Source: an uncultured Actinomycetes bacterium
GTDB taxonomy: Bacteria; Actinomycetota; Actinomycetes; Mycobacteriales; Mycobacteriaceae
Assembly: GCA_903877095.1 (NCBI GenBank)
Contig: CAIRCP010000243.1
Location: 1-50,636 of the forward strand
Length of the DNA stretch: 50,636 bases
Reading direction: 5' to 3'
The translations under genes and the position numbers were made by a program. The notes under the pieces were generated by a model, which saw only the letters and a list, made by a program, of their open reading frames with translations, was not told the DNA's origin and made no database searches. Positions within the stretch are counted from its first letter, which is position 1. Each line of letters starts with the position of its first letter. Below are positions 19,849 to 30,108 of the stretch, piece after piece.

Positions 19849-20387
19849 GACGTCACCTCGTTGGGTGGGGTGTTCCCGGGGGTGATGTTCCCCAGGTAGT
19901 AGTCGTCGTCGCTCATGCCCGGCGCCATCGGGTGCGGCGGCTCCGACATCCCGGGCTGCAGTGGGGCGAGGAGTTTGTCCTTGCCGTAGATCAGGTCGGC
20001 GCGGTTGTCGTCGGTCATTTCGTACTCGTTGGTCATGGTGAGCGCCCGGGTGGGGCAGGCCTCGATGCACAGGCCGCAGCCGATGCAGCGCAGGTAGTTG
20101 ATCTGGTACACCCGTCCGTAGCGCTCGCCGGGGGAGTAGCGCTGCTCCTCGGTGTTGTCCGCGCCCTCGACGAAGATGGCGTCGGCCGGGCAGGCCCACG
20201 CGCACAGTTCGCAGCCGATGCACTTCTCCAGGCCGTCGGGATACCGGTTGAGTTGGTGACGGCCGTGGTAGCGCGGGGTCGTGGGGCCGGGCTGCTCCGG
20301 GTACTGCTCGGTGATCGGTTTCTTGAACATCGTCTTCCACGTCACGCCGAATCCGGCCACCGAGTCGATGAACTTAGGACGCGGCAT
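19845..20387 (-). CDS. nuoI: NADH-quinone oxidoreductase subunit I (2x 4Fe-4S)
   Basis: A 180-residue peripheral-arm subunit with two ferredoxin motifs, [12 protein letters not shown] and [12 protein letters not shown], holding clusters N6a and N6b that pass electrons to N2. AAGGAG seven bases upstream fixes the ATG at 20387, inside the end of nuoH (14-base overlap). Confidence 0.96.
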   Translation of the reverse strand: MPRPKFIDSVAGFGVTWKTMFKKPITEQYPEQPGPTTPRYHGRHQLNRYPDGLEKCIGCELCAWACPADAIFVEGADNTEEQRYSPGERYGRVYQINYLRCIGCGLCIEACPTRALTMTNEYEMTDDNRADLIYGKDKLLAPLQPGMSEPPHPMAPGMSDDDYYLGNITPGNTPPNEVTS

Positions 20388-21633
20388 GAGCAGACTCCTT
20401 GGACGGCAGCTTTCCCGACGGCAGCTTTCCCGACGGCAGAGGGGGCACCGGGAATCCACCGGGCCGGGGGGTCGGCGGTGGCGGAGCGTCGCGGCGGATC
20501 CCGCGCTTCCGCAACGCATTCACCGCCAGCAGCGCGCCCAGCAGCACTCCCGCGGCGATCAGGCCGGGCAGCACGCCGGTGAGGTGCGCGGCCCGCAGGC
20601 AGGCGACCGTGAGGATCCAGACCAGCGACACCGGGATCAGCAGTTTCCAGCCCAGCGCCATGAACTGGTCGTAGCGCAACCGCGGCAGGGTGGCCCGCAG
20701 CCACATGAAGACGAACAGAAACACCCACACCTTGGCGATGAACCACAGCAGCGGCCACCACCCGGAATTGGCTCCGTCCCACAGGCTGATCGGCCAGGGG
20801 GCGCGCCAGCCGCCGAGGAACAGGGTGGTCGCCAGCGCCGACACGGTCGTCATGTTGACGTACTCGGCGAGGTAGAACATGGCGAATTTCAGCGACGAGT
20901 ACTCGGTGTGGAAACCGCCGACGAGTTCACCCTCGGCCTCGGGCAGATCGAACGGCGCGCGGTTGGTCTCGCCGACCATCGCTGTGACGTACACCGCGAA
21001 CGACGGCAACAGCAGCAGGATGTACCAGGTATGGCTCTGGGCCGCAACGATTCCCGACGTCGACATGGTGCCCGAATACAGGAACACCGCGGCGAAGCAC
21101 AGCGCCATGGCGATCTCGTAGGACACCACCTGGGCGCTGGACCGTAGTGCGCCCAGCAGCGGATAGGTGGAACCGGATGCCCAGCCCGCCAGCACGATCC
21201 CGTAGACGCCGATCGAGGTGATCGCCAGCACATAGAGCACCCCGACCGGCAGATCGGTCAGCTGTAGCGGCGTGGCGTGCCCGAACACCGACACCACCGG
21301 ACCCAACGGCATGACGGCGAAGCCCATGATGGCGGTGACCACCGAGATCACCGGCGCCATAAGGTAGATCGGCCGGTCGACGCCGGCCGGAACCAGACCC
21401 TCCTTGAGGGCGAGCTTGATGCCGTCGGCCAGCGACTGCAGCAATCCGAACGGACCCAACCGGTTCGGGCCGTAGCGCATCTGCATGCGGCCCAGCAGTT
21501 TTCGTTCGACGAGAATCGCGACCAGGACGGTCAGCAACAGGAAGGCGAAGATGGCGACCGATTTGGCGAGCATCAGCCACCACGGGTCGTGGCCGAAGAT
21601 CGTCATATCCGGGTAGTTGATCGTCGAATTCAT
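20374..21633 (-). CDS. nuoH: NADH-quinone oxidoreductase subunit H
   Basis: A 419-residue, eight-helix subunit that forms the quinone entry site with NuoB and Nuo[49 protein letters not shown] (the charged quinone loop) and [15 protein letters not shown] are diagnostic. The Pro-rich tail carries a small repeat ([13 protein letters not shown]) from a 15-bp DNA duplication. The ATG overlaps the nuoG stop (ATGA). Confidence 0.96.
   Translation of the reverse strand: MNSTINYPDMTIFGHDPWWLMLAKSVAIFAFLLLTVLVAILVERKLLGRMQMRYGPNRLGPFGLLQSLADGIKLALKEGLVPAGVDRPIYLMAPVISVVTAIMGFAVMPLGPVVSVFGHATPLQLTDLPVGVLYVLAITSIGVYGIVLAGWASGSTYPLLGALRSSAQVVSYEIAMALCFAAVFLYSGTMSTSGIVAAQSHTWYILLLLPSFAVYVTAMVGETNRAPFDLPEAEGELVGGFHTEYSSLKFAMFYLAEYVNMTTVSALATTLFLGGWRAPWPISLWDGANSGWWPLLWFIAKVWVFLFVFMWLRATLPRLRYDQFMALGWKLLIPVSLVWILTVACLRAAHLTGVLPGLIAAGVLLGALLAVNALRKRGIRRDAPPPPTPRPGGFPVPPLPSGKLPSGKLPSKESAHAAS
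20402..20439. repeat. 15-bp tandem repeat in the 3' end of nuoH
   Basis: GACGGCAGCTTTCCC occurs at 20402-20416 and 20417-20431, followed by a partial third copy to 20439. It adds Leu-Pro-Ser-Gly-Lys repeats to the non-membrane tail of NuoH, and lies just upstream of the nuoI start. Confidence 0.8.
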
Positions 21634-23978
21634 CGGGGCCTCCCCGCCTCGATGCGGACCACGGCGCCCGGGCCGGCACCGAGGTCGCGGTGCACCGCAC
21701 TGCCGGGCGAGTTCAGCGGGAGCCAGACCACGCCGTCGGCCATGTCGGTGATCACCAGCGGCAGGGTCACCGAGCCACGCCGGGTCGACACCGTCACCGC
21801 GTCGGGGGCGCCGATGTCGACGGCCGTCGCCGCGGACAGCCGGGCCACCGGTGGGCGGGCGGTGCCGGCCAGATAGGGCTCGCCGTCCTGTAATCGGCCG
21901 TTGTCCACCAAGATCCGCCAGCCGGCGAGCACCGCCTCACCGGGTTCGGGTCGCGGTGCGGCCGGGGCCGGGAACTCCGGCATCGGCGGTCGGGCCCCAT
22001 CCCAGGACCCCAACCCGAGCATGTCGTCGCGGGCCTGCCCGGCGGTGCGGCTGCCCAGGTCGACGCCGAGTTCATCGGCCAGCGCGGCCAGCACCCGCAG
22101 ATCCGGTACGGCGGTGGAGGACAGCGCTGCCTCGAAGGGCCGGACGCGGCCCTCCCAGTTCATGAATGAGCCCGCCTTCTCCGCGACCGGCGCCACCGGG
22201 AAGACCACATCGGCCCGCGCGGTGACCGCCGACTCCCGCAACTCCAGGCTCACCACGAAGCCGGCCGCCTCGATCGCGGCGAGGGCTGCGTGCGGATCGG
22301 GCAGGTCGGCCGGCTCGACGCCGCCGACGAGCAGGGCGTCGAGGACGCCGTCGGCCGCGGCATCCAGGATCGCAGCCGTATCCCGGCCGGGCGCGGTGGG
22401 CAGTTCGTCAACGTTCCAGGCACTGCTGAGTTGCTGGCGCGCAACCGGATCGGCGACCGGACGCCCCCCGGGAAGCAGGGTCGGCAGACAGCCGGCCTCG
22501 ACGGCCCCACGCTCCCCGGCCCGCCGCGGGATCCAGGCCAGCCGGACACCCGGATCTTTCGCCAGCCGGGCGGCCGCCGACAGCGCACCGGGTGAGGTGG
22601 CCAGCCGCTCGCCCGCAAGGACGATCGCACCCGCGGGCAACCGACCGGTAAGGCTGTCCAGGACCGCCGACTCTCCTCCCGGGACGGCGGCGACGAGCCT
22701 GGCATTGAGCTTGCCCGAACCGCGGGATGCGAACGGCGCGATGGTGACCACCGGCAGGCCGCGCGTGCGGACAGCCTTGCGCAGCCGCAGGAACACGATG
22801 GGGGACTCGTCCTCGGGCTCGAACCCTGCCAGCACCACCATGGACGCGGCTGTCAGGGCGGCGTAGCTGACTCCGGGCCGCCCGGCGACGCAGGCCGTGA
22901 GGAAGTCGGCCTCTTCCGTTGAGTGTGGGCGGGACCGGAAGTCGATATCGTTGGTGCGCAACACAATCCGGGCGAATTTGGCGTAGGCGTAGGCATCCTC
23001 CACGGTGGATCGGCCGCCCACCAGGACCCCGCAGCGCCGGCCTGCCAGCCCTGAGGCAGCCCGCGCGATCGCCTCCGGCCAGGATGCGGGACGTAGCTGC
23101 CCGTCGTCGTCACGCACCAGTGGGGTGGTGATCCGGTCCCGGGTGTAGGTGAAGGCCCAGCGGCCCTTGTCGCAGTTCCATTCCTCGTTGACCTCCGGGT
23201 CGTCGCCGGCCAACCGGCGCAGCACCACCCCGCGACGGTGGTCGGTGCGTTGCGCGCAACCCGACGCGCAGTGCTCGCAGACGCTGGGGGACGAGACCAA
23301 ATCGAAAGGGCGGGCCCGGAACCGGTAGGCGGTTCCGGTGAGCGCACCCACCGGGCAGATCTGCACGGTGTTGCCGCTGAAGTAGGAGTCGAACGCCTCG
23401 CCCGTCGCGATGCCGACCTGCTGCTGCGCGCCGCGTTCCAGCAGCGCGATCGACGGATCCCCGGCGATCTCGGCCGCGAACCGGGTGCACCGCGCGCACA
23501 GCACGCAACGCTCCCGGTCCAGCAGCACCTCGGTCGACAGACTGATCGGTTTGGGGAAGGTGCGTTTGACGTCGGTGAAGCGGGTTTCGGCGCGTCCGCT
23601 CGACATGGCCTGGTTCTGCAGCGGGCATTCCCCGCCCTTGTCACAGACCGGGCAGTCCAGCGGGTGGTTGATGAGCAGCAGTTCCATCACCCCGCGCTGG
23701 GCCGAGGCGACCGCTTCGGAGGTGAACTGGGTGCGCACCACCATGCCGTCGGTCACGGTGATGGTGCAACTGGCCATCGGCTTGCGCTGGCCCTCGATCT
23801 CCACCAGGCACTGCCGGCAGGCGCCCACCGGATCGAGCAGCGGATGGTCGCAGAACCGGGGGATCTGCACACCGATGAGTTCGGCGGCGCGAATCACCAA
23901 GGTGCCCTTGGGAACCGACAGCGTGGTGTCGTCGATGGTGACGGAGACCAGTTCGGTCTCGGTGGGTGCCTGGGTCAT
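21630..23978 (-). CDS. nuoG: NADH-quinone oxidoreductase subunit G
   Basis: A 782-residue Fe-S subunit. N-terminal 2Fe-2S ligands: [15 protein letters not shown] and a later Cys. Next come the His/Cys cluster ([18 protein letters not shown]), the 4Fe-4S ligands in [10 protein letters not shown], and a further cluster C-x2-C-x3-C-x27-C (CEHCASGC ... NC), matching the N7 site known from E. coli and Thermus. The C-terminal half is molybdopterin-oxidoreductase-like but serves as scaffold. The ATG at 23978 overlaps the nuoF stop. Confidence 0.96.
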   Translation of the reverse strand: MTQAPTETELVSVTIDDTTLSVPKGTLVIRAAELIGVQIPRFCDHPLLDPVGACRQCLVEIEGQRKPMASCTITVTDGMVVRTQFTSEAVASAQRGVMELLLINHPLDCPVCDKGGECPLQNQAMSSGRAETRFTDVKRTFPKPISLSTEVLLDRERCVLCARCTRFAAEIAGDPSIALLERGAQQQVGIATGEAFDSYFSGNTVQICPVGALTGTAYRFRARPFDLVSSPSVCEHCASGCAQRTDHRRGVVLRRLAGDDPEVNEEWNCDKGRWAFTYTRDRITTPLVRDDDGQLRPASWPEAIARAASGLAGRRCGVLVGGRSTVEDAYAYAKFARIVLRTNDIDFRSRPHSTEEADFLTACVAGRPGVSYAALTAASMVVLAGFEPEDESPIVFLRLRKAVRTRGLPVVTIAPFASRGSGKLNARLVAAVPGGESAVLDSLTGRLPAGAIVLAGERLATSPGALSAAARLAKDPGVRLAWIPRRAGERGAVEAGCLPTLLPGGRPVADPVARQQLSSAWNVDELPTAPGRDTAAILDAAADGVLDALLVGGVEPADLPDPHAALAAIEAAGFVVSLELRESAVTARADVVFPVAPVAEKAGSFMNWEGRVRPFEAALSSTAVPDLRVLAALADELGVDLGSRTAGQARDDMLGLGSWDGARPPMPEFPAPAAPRPEPGEAVLAGWRILVDNGRLQDGEPYLAGTARPPVARLSAATAVDIGAPDAVTVSTRRGSVTLPLVITDMADGVVWLPLNSPGSAVHRDLGAGPGAVVRIEAGRPR

Positions 23979-25273
23979 GCGGTAGCCCCCTGAGGTGCGG
24001 CCAGCATCGCGGCGTGCGGATCGAACGGGCAGCCGCCGTCCAGGTGTGCCTCGTACTCGGCGCGGAACCACTTGAGCGAACTGATGATCGGCGAGGCGGC
24101 GCCGTCGCCGAGCGCGCAGAACGACTTGCCGTTGATCGCATCGGCGATGTCGAGCAGCTTGTCCAAGTCCTCACTTGCCGCGCGACCGGTCTCAAGCCGC
24201 TCATAAATCTGTGCCAGCCAGTAGGTGCCCTCCCGGCACGGCGTGCACTTTCCGCAGGACTCGTGGGCGTAGAACTGCGTCCAGCGGCGCACCGCCCGCA
24301 CCACGCACGTCGTCTCGTCGAAGATCTGCAGCGCCTTGGTGCCCAGCATCGAACCCACCGACGCCATGCCCTCGTAATCCAATGGCACGTCGAGGTGTTC
24401 GGCGGTGAGCAGCGGAGTCGACGATCCGCCCGGGGTCCAGAACTTCAGCTCGTGTCCGGCCCGCACCCCGCCGGCCTCGTCGAGCAGTTCGCGCAGCGTG
24501 ATGCCCAACTGGGCCTCGTACTGGCCGGGCCGGGTCACATGTCCGGACAGCGAATACAGCGTGAAACCCGGTGACTTCTCGGTGCCCATGGACCGGAACC
24601 AGTCGATGCCGTTGACCATGATCGGGGGCACGCTGGCGATGGACTCCACGTTGTTGACCACCGTCGGGCAGGCGTACAGGCCGGCGACGGCCGGGAACGG
24701 CGGCCGCAGCCGGGGCTGTCCACGGCGGCCCTCCAGGGAATCGAGCAGTGCGGTTTCCTCACCGCAGATGTACGCGCCGGCGCCGGCGTGCACGATCAGG
24801 TCGAGGTCGAAGCCCGACCCGAGGATGTCGTGGCCGAGGAAGCCGGCCTCGTAGGCCTCGGCGACCGCGGCCTGCAGGCGGCGCAGCACCGGTACGACCT
24901 CGCCGCGCAGGTAGATGAACGCATGCCGGGCGCCGATGGCGTAGGCGGCGATGATCGCGCCTTCCACCAGGAAGTGCGGGCTGTTCAGCATCAGGGGCAT
25001 GTCCTTGCAGGTGCCCGGTTCGGACTCGTCGGCGTTGACCACCAGGTACTTAGGCTTGGGCGACGTGCGGTCGATGAACGACCACTTGGTGCCGGTCGGG
25101 AATCCCGCGCCGCCGCGGCCGCGCAACCCGGAATCCTTCACCAGTGCTATCACCTCGTCGGGTGACATGCCCAGCGCCGTGCGCAGGCCCTGGTACCCGT
25201 CGTGGCGCAGGTAAGTCGGTAATGTCCAGGATTCCGGTTCGTCCCGGAACCGGCTCAGCACCGGGGTCAGCAT
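23975..25273 (-). CDS. nuoF: NADH-quinone oxidoreductase subunit F (NADH/FMN)
   Basis: A 432-residue subunit where NADH reduces [16 protein letters not shown] is the nucleotide site, [14 protein letters not shown] the FMN region, and [11 protein letters not shown] with the later Cys of FCALGDGA binds 4Fe-4S cluster N3. The ATG at 25273 lies seven bases inside the nuoE end, with GGAGG just upstream. Confidence 0.96.
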   Translation of the reverse strand: MLTPVLSRFRDEPESWTLPTYLRHDGYQGLRTALGMSPDEVIALVKDSGLRGRGGAGFPTGTKWSFIDRTSPKPKYLVVNADESEPGTCKDMPLMLNSPHFLVEGAIIAAYAIGARHAFIYLRGEVVPVLRRLQAAVAEAYEAGFLGHDILGSGFDLDLIVHAGAGAYICGEETALLDSLEGRRGQPRLRPPFPAVAGLYACPTVVNNVESIASVPPIMVNGIDWFRSMGTEKSPGFTLYSLSGHVTRPGQYEAQLGITLRELLDEAGGVRAGHELKFWTPGGSSTPLLTAEHLDVPLDYEGMASVGSMLGTKALQIFDETTCVVRAVRRWTQFYAHESCGKCTPCREGTYWLAQIYERLETGRAASEDLDKLLDIADAINGKSFCALGDGAASPIISSLKWFRAEYEAHLDGGCPFDPHAAMLAAPQGATA

Positions 25274-25917
25274 GCGCCCTCCTCGCGTGCGGCGGGGAGC
25301 CCGGCGAGTGTCCGGGCGGTCTGCCGGAACCGGCACAGCGGCGAGGTCCCGCGGGTGGGGCTGACGGGCCGGCCCTCGCGCAGATCTGCGACGAGTTCGG
25401 TTGCGCTGGAAGGGGTTTGATTGTCGAAGAACTCCCAGTTGACCATGACGACCGGCGCGTAGTCGCAGGCCGCGTTGCACTCGATGTGCTCCAGCGTGAT
25501 CAACCCGTCGCCGGTGGTCTGCCCGGGATGCACCCCGAGTTCGGTCTCCAGCGCCTCCAGGATGGCATCGCCGCCCATGATCGCGCAGAGCGAGTTGGTA
25601 CACACCCCGATGAGATAGTCGCCGGTGGGTGTTCTCCGGTACATCGAGTAGAAGGTAGCCACCGCGCTGACTTCGGCGTCGGTCAATCCGAGTTGGCTTG
25701 CGCAGAAGGTGATCCCGGCCGTGGTGAGATAGCCGTCCTCGGCCTGGACCAGGTGCAGCAACGGCAGCAGGGCCGATCGTGACTGCGGGTAGCGGGCGAT
25801 GATGGCCGCCGCGTCGGCGGCGAGTCGCTCGGTGACATCGGCGGGATAGGACGTCGGTCCGCCGATCGGCCGACTTGGTTCGTCGGGCCGCGGCCCGAGT
25901 ACGAGGTTTACGCTCAT
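25267..25917 (-). CDS. nuoE: NADH-quinone oxidoreductase subunit E (2Fe-2S)
   Basis: A 216-residue thioredoxin-like subunit carrying 2Fe-2S cluster N1a: CTNSLC (C-x4-C) and CNAAC (C-x3-C). The ATG at 25917 has AGGTGAAAG upstream. A GTG at 25971, four bases after nuoD, would give 234 residues; I prefer the ATG. Confidence 0.93.
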   Translation of the reverse strand: MSVNLVLGPRPDEPSRPIGGPTSYPADVTERLAADAAAIIARYPQSRSALLPLLHLVQAEDGYLTTAGITFCASQLGLTDAEVSAVATFYSMYRRTPTGDYLIGVCTNSLCAIMGGDAILEALETELGVHPGQTTGDGLITLEHIECNAACDYAPVVMVNWEFFDNQTPSSATELVADLREGRPVSPTRGTSPLCRFRQTARTLAGLPAAREEGAC

Positions 25918-25975
25918 CGGGCTTTCACCTATCCACGCCCCCGTTTGATTGGGTCGACGCTCTTCGCGCAAGCGC

Positions 25976-27268
25976 TCACCGGTCCACCCCGCCCATCACC
26001 GGGTCGATCGATGCCACCGCGGCGATCACGTCGGCCACCATCCCGCCTTCGCACATCGCCGCCACCGCTTGCAGATTCGTGAACGACGGGTCGCGATAGT
26101 GCACCCGGTAGGGCCGGGTGCCGCCGTCGGAGACCATGTGCACGCCGAGTTCGCCGCGCGGCGATTCCACTGCGCTGTAGACCTGCCCGGCCGGCACCCG
26201 GAATCCCTCGGTGACGATCTTGAAGTGGTGGATCAGGCCTTCCATGGACTTACCCATGATCCGGGCGATGTGGGCGGGGGAGTTGCCCAGACCGTCGGGG
26301 CCCAGTTGCAGGTCGGCGGGCCAGGCGAGCTTGCGGTCCTCGATCATCACCGGACCCGGCTCCAGGCGTTCCAGGCACTGGCCGATGATCTTCAGCGACT
26401 CGTGCATCTCGCCCACCCGGATGAGGTAGCGGCCGTAGCAGTCGGCGGTGTCGGCGGTGACGACGTCGAAATCGTAAGTGTCATAACCGCAATAGGGTTG
26501 GGTCTTGCGCAGGTCGTGCGGCAGGCCGGTGGATCGCAGCACCGGGCCGGTGATCCCCAGCGCCATGCAGCCCGTGAGGTCGAGATATCCGATGCCCTGG
26601 GTGCGAGCCTTCCAGATGTAGCTCTCGGTGAGCAGGGCCTCCAGCTCGTGCAACCGGCCCGGCAGGGTCTTCAGCAACTCGGCCACCCGCTCCGGCCCGT
26701 CCTCGGGCAGATCGGCGGCCAGGCCGCCGGGGCGGATGTAGGCGTTGTTCATCCGCAGGCCGGTGATCGCCTCGAACAGCGTCAGGATGAGTTCGCGTTC
26801 CCGGAAGCCGAAGAACATCGGCGTCATCGCGCCCAATTCCATGCCGCCGGTGGCCAGGGCCACCAGGTGCGAGGAGATCCGGTTGAACTCCATGAGCATC
26901 ACCCGGGTCACCGAGGCCCGCGCCGGGATGTCGTCGGTGATGCCCAGCAGGCGTTCCACCCCGAGGCAGTACGCGGTTTCGTTGAAGAACGGCGACAGGT
27001 AGTCCATCCGGGTCACGAACGTCACGCCCTGGGTCCAGGTCCGGTACTCCAGGTTCTTCTCGATGCCGGTGTGCAGAAAGCCGATGCCGCAACGGGCTTC
27101 GACCACCGTCTCGCCCTCGATCTCCAGGATCAACCGCAGGACCCCGTGGGTGGACGGGTGCTGCGGGCCCATGTTGACCACGATCCGTTCACCGGCCGTA
27201 CCTTCCTTGGCGGCGGCGACGATCTCGTCCCAGTCCTGGCCGCCGAGCACCACCACGGGTTCGCTCAT
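25976..27268 (-). CDS. nuoD: NADH-quinone oxidoreductase subunit D
   Basis: A 430-residue subunit related to the large subunit of NiFe hydrogenases, forming the quinone pocket with Nuo[15 protein letters not shown] contains the conserved His near the quinone head; [19 protein letters not shown] and [16 protein letters not shown] are typical. The ATG overlaps the nuoC stop. Confidence 0.97.
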   Translation of the reverse strand: MSEPVVVLGGQDWDEIVAAAKEGTAGERIVVNMGPQHPSTHGVLRLILEIEGETVVEARCGIGFLHTGIEKNLEYRTWTQGVTFVTRMDYLSPFFNETAYCLGVERLLGITDDIPARASVTRVMLMEFNRISSHLVALATGGMELGAMTPMFFGFRERELILTLFEAITGLRMNNAYIRPGGLAADLPEDGPERVAELLKTLPGRLHELEALLTESYIWKARTQGIGYLDLTGCMALGITGPVLRSTGLPHDLRKTQPYCGYDTYDFDVVTADTADCYGRYLIRVGEMHESLKIIGQCLERLEPGPVMIEDRKLAWPADLQLGPDGLGNSPAHIARIMGKSMEGLIHHFKIVTEGFRVPAGQVYSAVESPRGELGVHMVSDGGTRPYRVHYRDPSFTNLQAVAAMCEGGMVADVIAAVASIDPVMGGVDR

Positions 27269-27942
27269 CGGTAGGACCTGCGCTGGTCCGGCGGCGGGAT
27301 CTGGGCGCCCTCGAACTCCACGGGCACTCCACCAAGCGGGTAGTCCTTGCGCTGCGGATGACCGACCCAGTCGTCGGGCATCTCGATCCTCGTCAAGCCC
27401 GGATGGCCGTCGAAGATGATCCCGAAGAAGTCGTAGGTCTCGCGCTCATGCCAGTCGCACGTCGGGTAGGTCGCGAACAGCGACGGGATGTGCGGGTCGG
27501 CATCGGGGCAGGCGACCTCGAGATGAACCCGCCGGTTGTGGGTGATCGACATGAGCGGGTAGAACGCGTGCAGTTCCCGCCCGGTGTCATCCGGGTAGTG
27601 CACTCCTGATACGCCGCAACACAATTCGAAGCGCAGGGCTTCTTCGTCGCGCAGGACGGAGGCCACCTCGGGCAGGTGTTCGCGGCGGACGTGCAGCGTC
27701 AACTGGCCACGGTGCACCACCACCTGCTCGACGGCGGTGCCGAACGCGTCGCTGCCCAGGGCATCGGTCAGGCGGTCGACGATCTCGTCGAAGTATCCGC
27801 CGTACGGACGCGGGCTGCTGCCCGGCAGGGTGACCGGCCGGACCAGTCGCCCGTACCCGGAGGTGTCACCGCTGCCGGTGCCGCCGAACATGCCGCGGCG
27901 CACGCCGATGACTTCGGGATCGGTGGGATGGTGTTCGCTCAA
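27265..27942 (-). CDS. nuoC: NADH-quinone oxidoreductase subunit C
   Basis: A 225-residue subunit of the connecting module. [40 protein letters not shown] is the family hallmark. The start is a TTG that overlaps the nuoB stop (TTGA), unusual among the other ATG/GTG starts of this operon. It is separate from nuoD, unlike the fused nuoCD of E. coli. Confidence 0.95.
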   Translation of the reverse strand: MSEHHPTDPEVIGVRRGMFGGTGSGDTSGYGRLVRPVTLPGSSPRPYGGYFDEIVDRLTDALGSDAFGTAVEQVVVHRGQLTLHVRREHLPEVASVLRDEEALRFELCCGVSGVHYPDDTGRELHAFYPLMSITHNRRVHLEVACPDADPHIPSLFATYPTCDWHERETYDFFGIIFDGHPGLTRIEMPDDWVGHPQRKDYPLGGVPVEFEGAQIPPPDQRRSYR

Positions 27943-28493
27943 CGCAGCAGCCCTTTGAGTTCCAGCGTGGTCGGGGCGGCCAGCGCGGCCTTCTCGGCGG
28001 CGGCGATCGCCTCGGCGCGGTGCACCCCGAGTGGCATCTCAGCGATCTTGGCGTGCAACGCGAGGATCGCGTTGAGCAGCATCTCCGGCCGGGGCGGGCA
28101 GCCCGGCAGGTAGATGTCCACCGGCACCACATGGTCGACCCCTTGCACGATGGCGTAGTTGTTGAACATGCCGCCACTGGAGGCGCACACCCCCATGGCC
28201 AGCACCCATTTCGGCTCGGCCATCTGGTCGTAGACCTGGCGCAGCACCGGCGCCATCTTCTGGCTGACCCGGCCCGCCACGATCATCAGGTCGGCCTGAC
28301 GCGGCGTCGCCGAGAATCGCTCCATCCCGAACCGGGCGATGTCGAACCGCGGTCCGGCTGTGGCCATCATTTCGATGGCGCAGCAGGCCAATCCGAAGGT
28401 CGCCGGCCACAGTGAGCCGGCCCGGACGAACCCGGCGACCTTCTCCACCGTGGACAGCAGGATGCCGCCCGGCAGCGATTCCTCTAGACCCAT
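27939..28493 (-). CDS. nuoB: NADH-quinone oxidoreductase subunit B (cluster N2)
   Basis: A 184-residue subunit binding the last 4Fe-4S cluster, N2, next to the quinone. Ligands are the tandem Cys of ACCAIEMM, the Cys of [10 protein letters not shown] and that of [10 protein letters not shown]. It starts seven bases after the nuoA stop. Confidence 0.97.
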   Translation of the reverse strand: MGLEESLPGGILLSTVEKVAGFVRAGSLWPATFGLACCAIEMMATAGPRFDIARFGMERFSATPRQADLMIVAGRVSQKMAPVLRQVYDQMAEPKWVLAMGVCASSGGMFNNYAIVQGVDHVVPVDIYLPGCPPRPEMLLNAILALHAKIAEMPLGVHRAEAIAAAEKAALAAPTTLELKGLLR

Positions 28494-28500
28494 CGAGCCT

Positions 28501-28860
28501 CTAATCCCATTCCAGCCCGCCCCGGCGCCACACGTAGGCGTAGGCCACGAACACCGTCGCCATGAAGATCGACATCTCCACCAGGGCGAAGGTGCCCAGG
28601 CGGTCGAACGAAACGGCCCACGGGTAGAGGAACACGATCTCGATGTCGAAGACGATGAACAGCATGGCGGTGAGGTAGTACTTGATCGGGAAACGCTGGC
28701 CCGTCGACGGGGCCGCCATCGGTTCGATCCCGCATTCGTAGGCAGACAACTTGGCCCGGTTGTATCGCCGCGGGCCGACGACCAACGCGATCACCACCGA
28801 CACCACCGCGAACACCGATGCGATCGCACCCAGAATCAGGATCGGGGTGTAGAGGCCCAT
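28501..28860 (-). CDS. nuoA: NADH-quinone oxidoreductase subunit A
   Basis: A 119-residue, three-helix subunit. [43 protein letters not shown] is the conserved loop and helix 2. The ATG at 28860 is supported by AGGGAG upstream. Only 58 bases separate it from the receiver gene, so both are probably on one transcript. Confidence 0.96.
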   Translation of the reverse strand: MGLYTPILILGAIASVFAVVSVVIALVVGPRRYNRAKLSAYECGIEPMAAPSTGQRFPIKYYLTAMLFIVFDIEIVFLYPWAVSFDRLGTFALVEMSIFMATVFVAYAYVWRRGGLEWD

Positions 28861-28918
28861 GGCTTCCCACTCCCTCCGCTCGCGGGTGATGTGACCTGAA
28901 GCACAGCCTAGCGGCGGG

Positions 28919-29308
28919 TCACTCGGCCGACGACCGGAACAGGCCGACGACGGCATCCCCGAGTCTGATCGGGTCGATCGGATGCGGAACCGCCGCCTCC
29001 GCCCGCGACCAGTTGGCCAGCCAGGCGTCGTCCACGCGGCCGGTCAGCACCAGGACCGGCGGGCAGTCGGCGATCTCGTCCTTGAGTTGTTTGGCGATCC
29101 CGATGCCGCCGACGGGGGAGGCCTCGCCGTCGAGGATCACCAGATCGAAACCGCCGGCGTCCATCAACTGGATCACCATCGGACCGGTGGCGACGTCGGT
29201 GTAGGTCAGCTCGGGGAGGTCCGGGTGAATCCTGGTGCCCAGCGCCAGCCGGACCTGCTCACGGGTGCGGGCGTTGCTGCTGTAGTTCAGGATGTGCAGC
29301 GGGCTCAC
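28919..29308 (-). CDS. Stand-alone atypical receiver-domain protein (Rv3143-like)
   Basis: A 129-residue single receiver domain with no output domain. The phosphoacceptor Asp60 (LVILDGEASPVGG) and a switch Thr (VLVLTGR) are present. The N-terminal acidic pair that binds Mg is replaced (HILNYSSN instead of the usual DD), and the conserved Lys of the KP motif is His (PHPIDP). Such receivers often work without phosphorylation or by protein contact. It sits upstream of nuoA as Rv3143 does near nuoA in M. tuberculosis. A TANNNT box six bases before the GTG suggests a leaderless mRNA and that this gene leads the nuo transcript. Confidence 0.88.
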   Translation of the reverse strand: MSPLHILNYSSNARTREQVRLALGTRIHPDLPELTYTDVATGPMVIQLMDAGGFDLVILDGEASPVGGIGIAKQLKDEIADCPPVLVLTGRVDDAWLANWSRAEAAVPHPIDPIRLGDAVVGLFRSSAE

Positions 29309-29314
29309 GCTGGA

Positions 29315-29344
29315 ATGCTACGACGAAGCGTCCGTTACGGGACG
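29315..29344 (-). promoter_or_regulatory. Promoter of the receiver-nuo operon (leaderless type) with adjacent dyad
   Basis: On the minus strand TAGCAT (29320-29315) is followed by six bases and the GTG start, the spacing of mycobacterial leaderless promoters. CGTCC-N6-GGACG (29329-29344) lies immediately upstream, about where a -35 region or regulator site would be. Confidence 0.5.
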
Positions 29345-29359
29345 GATCCCGATCATCAA

Positions 29360-29746
29360 TCAGATTTCCCGGGCCAGCGGGGCGAGATCGGCCGGGTCGA
29401 GGTACTCATCGATCCGGGTGATCAGGCTATCGGCGGAAACCTTGACGACCAGGCAGGCCCGGAACGTCAACGCGGTGCCGGCCTTGCCGCGCGCGTGCAG
29501 AAGGTGCTGCTGGACGAAGCCGCCATCGAAGATGTGACGGTCGAGCACCTCGTAGCTGCGCTCGGCCGTGACGGCGACGAACCAGTCGATGACCGCCAGC
29601 GCCCGCGTCTTGTCGCGTTCCCGGCCGCCGCCCAACCGCCACACAACGACGTCGTCGGCCCACATCGCGGCCAGTTCTGCGACGTCGCCCAGCTCGATGG
29701 CGGCGAACAGGCGCTCGGCGACCTCGGCGATCCGGGTTGTTGTCAT
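29360..29746 (-). CDS. SnoaL/NTF2-like small protein
   Basis: A 128-residue protein with the cone-shaped NTF2/SnoaL fold pattern: N-terminal helix AERLFAAIELGDVAELAAMWADDVVVWRLGG, then AVIDWFVAVTAERSYEVLDRHIFDGGFVQQH and a final strand VSADSLITRIDEYLDPADLAPL. Members include isomerases, hydrolases and scaffold proteins. It is the last gene of the nine-gene operon, 20 bases after the DUF6285-like gene, so it may act on the same acyl-CoA-type metabolite; that is inference. Confidence 0.7.
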   Translation of the reverse strand: MTTTRIAEVAERLFAAIELGDVAELAAMWADDVVVWRLGGGRERDKTRALAVIDWFVAVTAERSYEVLDRHIFDGGFVQQHLLHARGKAGTALTFRACLVVKVSADSLITRIDEYLDPADLAPLAREI

Positions 29747-29766
29747 GGGATCTGAATGTAACCGGC

Positions 29767-30108
29767 TCACCCGGCGTAACCGGGATGCGAGATCGCCAGG
29801 CGGTGGCTCACCACCGCCCGCAGGCAGGCGATCACCTCGGCCTGCCTGTCGTCGAGTTCGCCGGAGCGGATCGCGGCGGACAGGCCGTCCTCGTCGTCGA
29901 AGCCCAGGCGCGCCATCGCCGCCCGCGGTGCGGCACCGCTGTCGTCGAGCAGTTCCCGCTCGACGATGCGCAGCGCATTGGCCGCCACCAGAGCATGGAA
30001 GTTGACCGCTCCGGCGGTGGTGGCCCGGACCTCGCCCTCCAGGAATTCCGCGACCGCGGCGACGAGTTCGGCCGCCGTGGGCCTGCCCTGGTTGTCTGTC
30101 GTGCTCAC
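29767..30108 (-). CDS. Small DUF6285-like protein, kinase partner candidate
   Basis: A 113-residue helical protein: TAAELVAAVAEFLEGEV, FHALVAANALRIVERELLD, LGFDDEDGLSAAIRSGELDD, VIACLRAVVSHRLAISHPGY. The GTG overlaps the kinase stop (GTGA). Small proteins of this type travel with APH-like kinases and ACAD-type enzymes; the Pseudomonas putida LvaB protein, needed for full activity of the 4-hydroxyacyl-CoA kinase LvaA, is a comparable case. The equivalence is inferred from size and position, not from a search. Confidence 0.65.
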   Translation of the reverse strand: MSTTDNQGRPTAAELVAAVAEFLEGEVRATTAGAVNFHALVAANALRIVERELLDDSGAAPRAAMARLGFDDEDGLSAAIRSGELDDRQAEVIACLRAVVSHRLAISHPGYAG

